A DNA stretch of 64,000 bases from Nymphaea colorata. Lineage: Eukaryota; Streptophyta; Magnoliopsida; Nymphaeales; Nymphaeaceae. Below, in pieces: positions 61,416 through 64,000 of this stretch (the first letter of the stretch is position 1; the number at the start of each line of letters is the position of its first letter). The notes beneath the pieces are model-generated. The model was given only the letters and a program-made list of their open reading frames with translations, did not search any database and was not told the origin of the DNA. The stretch is taken from NCBI RefSeq assembly GCF_008831285.2, contig NC_045141.1, positions 20,766,848 to 20,830,847 on the forward strand, written 5' to 3'. Position numbers and translations under genes: made by a program.

Positions 61416-63258
61416 GAAGCGTGTAAGTGCAAGTTTCTCGATCAATGGCAATTGCCGGACATGGCATCTACAGGACCGTTCTGTTAATTCTCCCGCCCTT
61501 TTGTTACTGTTCATGATCTTGCAGCAGAATTTGTCCATTGAAAACTCGGAGATGGTGCTCAGTTTTTGTCAAGTGGACATGTAGTCATAGAGGTTAATCT
61601 GTAAGCTTTTCATTATTTTTTCATGATTCGATTCTTTATGTACATTGTCCGAGCGATTTTGTTCCTCCCCGTCTGTCTGGTGTTAAGTCACTGCTCCTGC
61701 TAGTAGGATTATTGTTGCAGGTACTTGATCATTCTATGTAACCTAAGGAGGCATCGATGCTGGTGGTGGCAATATTTATTTTCAGGATCTTCTCTGCCTC
61801 GTTGAATCAAAATTTGTTATTGGAGAAAAGATAATGACATGAATCGATGAAGTATATTTTTGTTTACTTTCTGGTGAGTGTTTTCTCTGATAAATTAGTA
61901 GTTGATACACGTCTTAGTCAAGGAAGCAACATGGTTGACTTCTGGCTGTAATTCCAGCAGGGAAGGGGCCTGATCTGATCTCAATCTGAATGGTTCACCT
62001 CATATGCTGCGTTCCAGGGTCTTTTGGTTCTACTGGATCTTAGGAAGGTAATCTGCAGAAGCACTGTGGAGTTATCCGTTGCTTTATAGCTGAAGAGAAT
62101 CTCGCTCAATTGCCTTGCAAGTGCTTGGCCTAATAGCCGTAACCCATTCGGCCAAGCCATTCGAATGATACGATCTTTCCTAAAGTTATCTTGGATATAT
62201 GGTAGTTCTAGATTCAAGGGTCGGTGTTTTTACTTGAGTTAGATGTGACTGGATTTGGCGTCCTCTTCCCGTCCTCAACGTATCAGCTCCCCTTCATAAT
62301 GTAGGATCTTGTGAAGACTATAGCTTCCGGAGAAAGTTGGATCAGTAATTTTAGCATAAAACACAAAACAATGTTCGCAAAGGCCGCTTGTTGTTGCAAT
62401 ACCGAAACAAGTAAGAACTTGTGGTGTTTTGGAATGAGTCTCTTGTTTTGATATATAATTTTAGTTTTAAGAAGAATGAGCAACTAAGTCAGAAACCTTG
62501 TAGTAGTTTCGAAGCTACTTCATGTAAAATTTGGTGTTCCGAAGCTACTTCATGTAAAATTTGTTTTCTGTTCTTTCAGCTTTGACATGAACACTTATCG
62601 CACTAACAAATGCATCTTTTGTGTCGAAAGTCTACCCAAGACCAATTTGAAGAAGTAACCAACTTCATTGTTAGTTAAGTTTGAACTCCATGTTTTCCTT
62701 ACATACACAGCGAGACCCCGAAACAGTTTAAAGTTTAAGTTTTTGAGGCTCAGACCCTTGCCTCTAGGGTTCGTGGTGGTTGCTGATGCAAAAAAATATG
62801 AACATCGCACAAAGATGTACTTACATTTGAACATTTAACGTTCCGCCGCCGGGGGTAAGGAATATAAAGCACAAAAATAGAGATTAATTTTCTTTTTGAA
62901 ATTTACGGTGCTTTTGTAATTTATTAAAAGTTATGCACCTTTTCTCAACGTATTCTCAACCAAACATTTTTAACTAATGACAGTCAGGGTCCAAGCCAAA
63001 ACAGACTTCACTGTGGGCTAGATAGATTAGTACTTGGGGAAGCAAGTTCAGTTTAAAATTGCAATATAAATCTTGTAGGAAAAACATGCAATAAAAGTGG
63101 AAAGAAATAACTAGCATAGTTTCAAATTTGGAAAAGATATTCAAGATTAGTTTGAAATCGGAATTTTGTACCATTTCCATCTCAAAGCAAGCAAGATGTT
63201 TGCCGTCAATGAAATTTTGCTGTCAATCTGCGACCAGTTGAATGAGAAGCGTAGCAGT

Positions 63259-63300
<42 letters not shown>

Positions 63301-63503
63301 CAAATCCTATGTAGTATAACTAATAGATATTCTTTATTGTTGCAAGTTGTAGCTTGAAGAACAAAACAGCCACATCACATGCAACTGTGCTGTGGATGTT
63401 TATTGATAGCAAGTCAATAATCATATCCATTCGCTCCTGCCCAACTCACTTTTAGCACGAACATCATGCATGTGAATGTAAAAAGACTAAGCGGGGAAGT
63501 CTG
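61416..63503. other. CDI 3' region and intergenic DNA
   Basis: Left 300-400 bases probably hold the CDI 3' untranslated region. A small tandem repeat of 30 bases (about 62510-62563) and a CT/GT microsatellite (63267-63300) are visible. No exon recognised. Confidence 0.5.
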
Positions 63504-63632
63504 CTAGGACGAAGAAACTTCAGATGGTTCGAACACTCGGTTGTGGCAAGTTGAATCACAAGGATAAGGGCAATCAATCTGCACGAATGGGTGGCGGTCG
63601 TAGAACCAATCTGCAACTGCTTTTGCAATCGG
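63504..63632 (-). CDS. Possible terminal exon of an unidentified gene
   Basis: On the minus strand a pyrimidine-rich tract and acceptor (gaaatgccag) at 63633 opens 42 codons to a stop at 63504. It encodes [20 protein letters not shown] and then [15 protein letters not shown]. The composition (aromatic, Cys-rich, little low complexity) looks like conserved protein. I do not recognise the family. Upstream exons would lie to the right, most likely beyond the window. It could also be a chance frame or a gene fragment. Confidence 0.45.
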   Translation of the reverse strand, partial: PIAKAVADWFYDRHPFVQIDCPYPCDSTCHNRVFEPSEVSSS

Positions 63633-63808
63633 CTGGCATTTCCAATAAAGAACAAAAAAGGCAAAGAAAAGACAGCATGTCAATATATTATAGTTGATTG
63701 ATATCAATCACTTTGAAAAATCAGGCTATCATGCATTATGCACGTGTCGGTTGTATAAAGAAACTCAAAGGAGAAGATGAGAAGACCTGTATGCTGAACT
63801 CCTAAACC

Positions 63809-64000
63809 AGATCCTAGGTACCATCTCAAATGTTGATTGTTAAACAAAAGGCTTTTAGCTTCTTGGAGCAGAACTAATGCATTAGGGAATTTGAACTAAT
63901 ATATCACCCTCCCAGATCCTAGGTACCATCTCAAATGTTGATTGTTAAACAAAAGACTTTGAGCTTCTTGGAGCAGAACTACTGCATTAGGGAATTTGAA
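63809..64000. repeat. Tandem duplication at right window edge, 105-bp unit
   Basis: Copy 1 (63809-63895) and copy 2 (63914-64000) both begin agatcctaggtaccatctca and differ at only a few bases; a short spacer separates them. The array may continue past the window. Confidence 0.9.

Overview
This is nuclear DNA of a flowering plant. The evidence is GT-AG introns of 70 bp to 4 kb, AT-rich intergenic DNA, many CT/GA/TA microsatellites, short DNA-transposon relics, and plant-only proteins (a plastid sigma factor, a tocopherol methyltransferase, a photosystem II assembly factor). The species cannot be fixed from the sequence; nothing suggests a grass. Family names below come from recalled protein families, with no database search. 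Exon models were built by hand from splice signals and reading phase, and every multi-exon CDS closes in frame.

Layout, left to right: a small triple-CX9C (CHCH-like) protein gene (2648-2908, -); the 20-exon RecQ helicase gene RECQL2 (5059-16944, -); POLD4, the small DNA polymerase delta subunit (18619-19453, -); SIG1, a plastid RNA polymerase sigma factor (20722-24567, -); SIEL, an ARM-repeat INTS4-like protein (29151-36058, +); an LPA3-type DUF1995 chloroplast protein (38080-43192, +); a plant-specific membrane-anchored coiled-coil protein (47473-52322, +); VTE4, gamma-tocopherol methyltransferase (53272-59037, -); and a CDI-type glycosyltransferase (60198-61415, +). A possible terminal exon of a gene running off the right edge lies at 63504-63632 (-).

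The genes do not form one pathway. RECQL2 and POLD4 are DNA-maintenance neighbours. SIG1, LPA3 and VTE4 all act in plastids. VTE4 and CDI stand head to head, as I recall for the adjacent Arabidopsis loci At1g64970 and At1g64980, and SIG1 (At1g64860) is also close by there, so part of the window probably preserves old synteny. The intergenic and intronic DNA holds a clean 200-bp hAT-type MITE with a perfect 8-bp target duplication, other TIR relics, several local tandem duplications (about 325, 441, 116 and 105 bp) and long CT/GA tracts, two of which sit directly behind VTE4 5' splice sites. I saw no CRISPR array, rRNA, convincing tRNA or retroviral-type element. I found no clearly new multi-gene system. 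The most notable points are the triple CX9C protein, the N-terminal extension on CDI, the paired alternative splice sites and GC-AG intron in RECQL2, and the VTE4 splice-site repeats.
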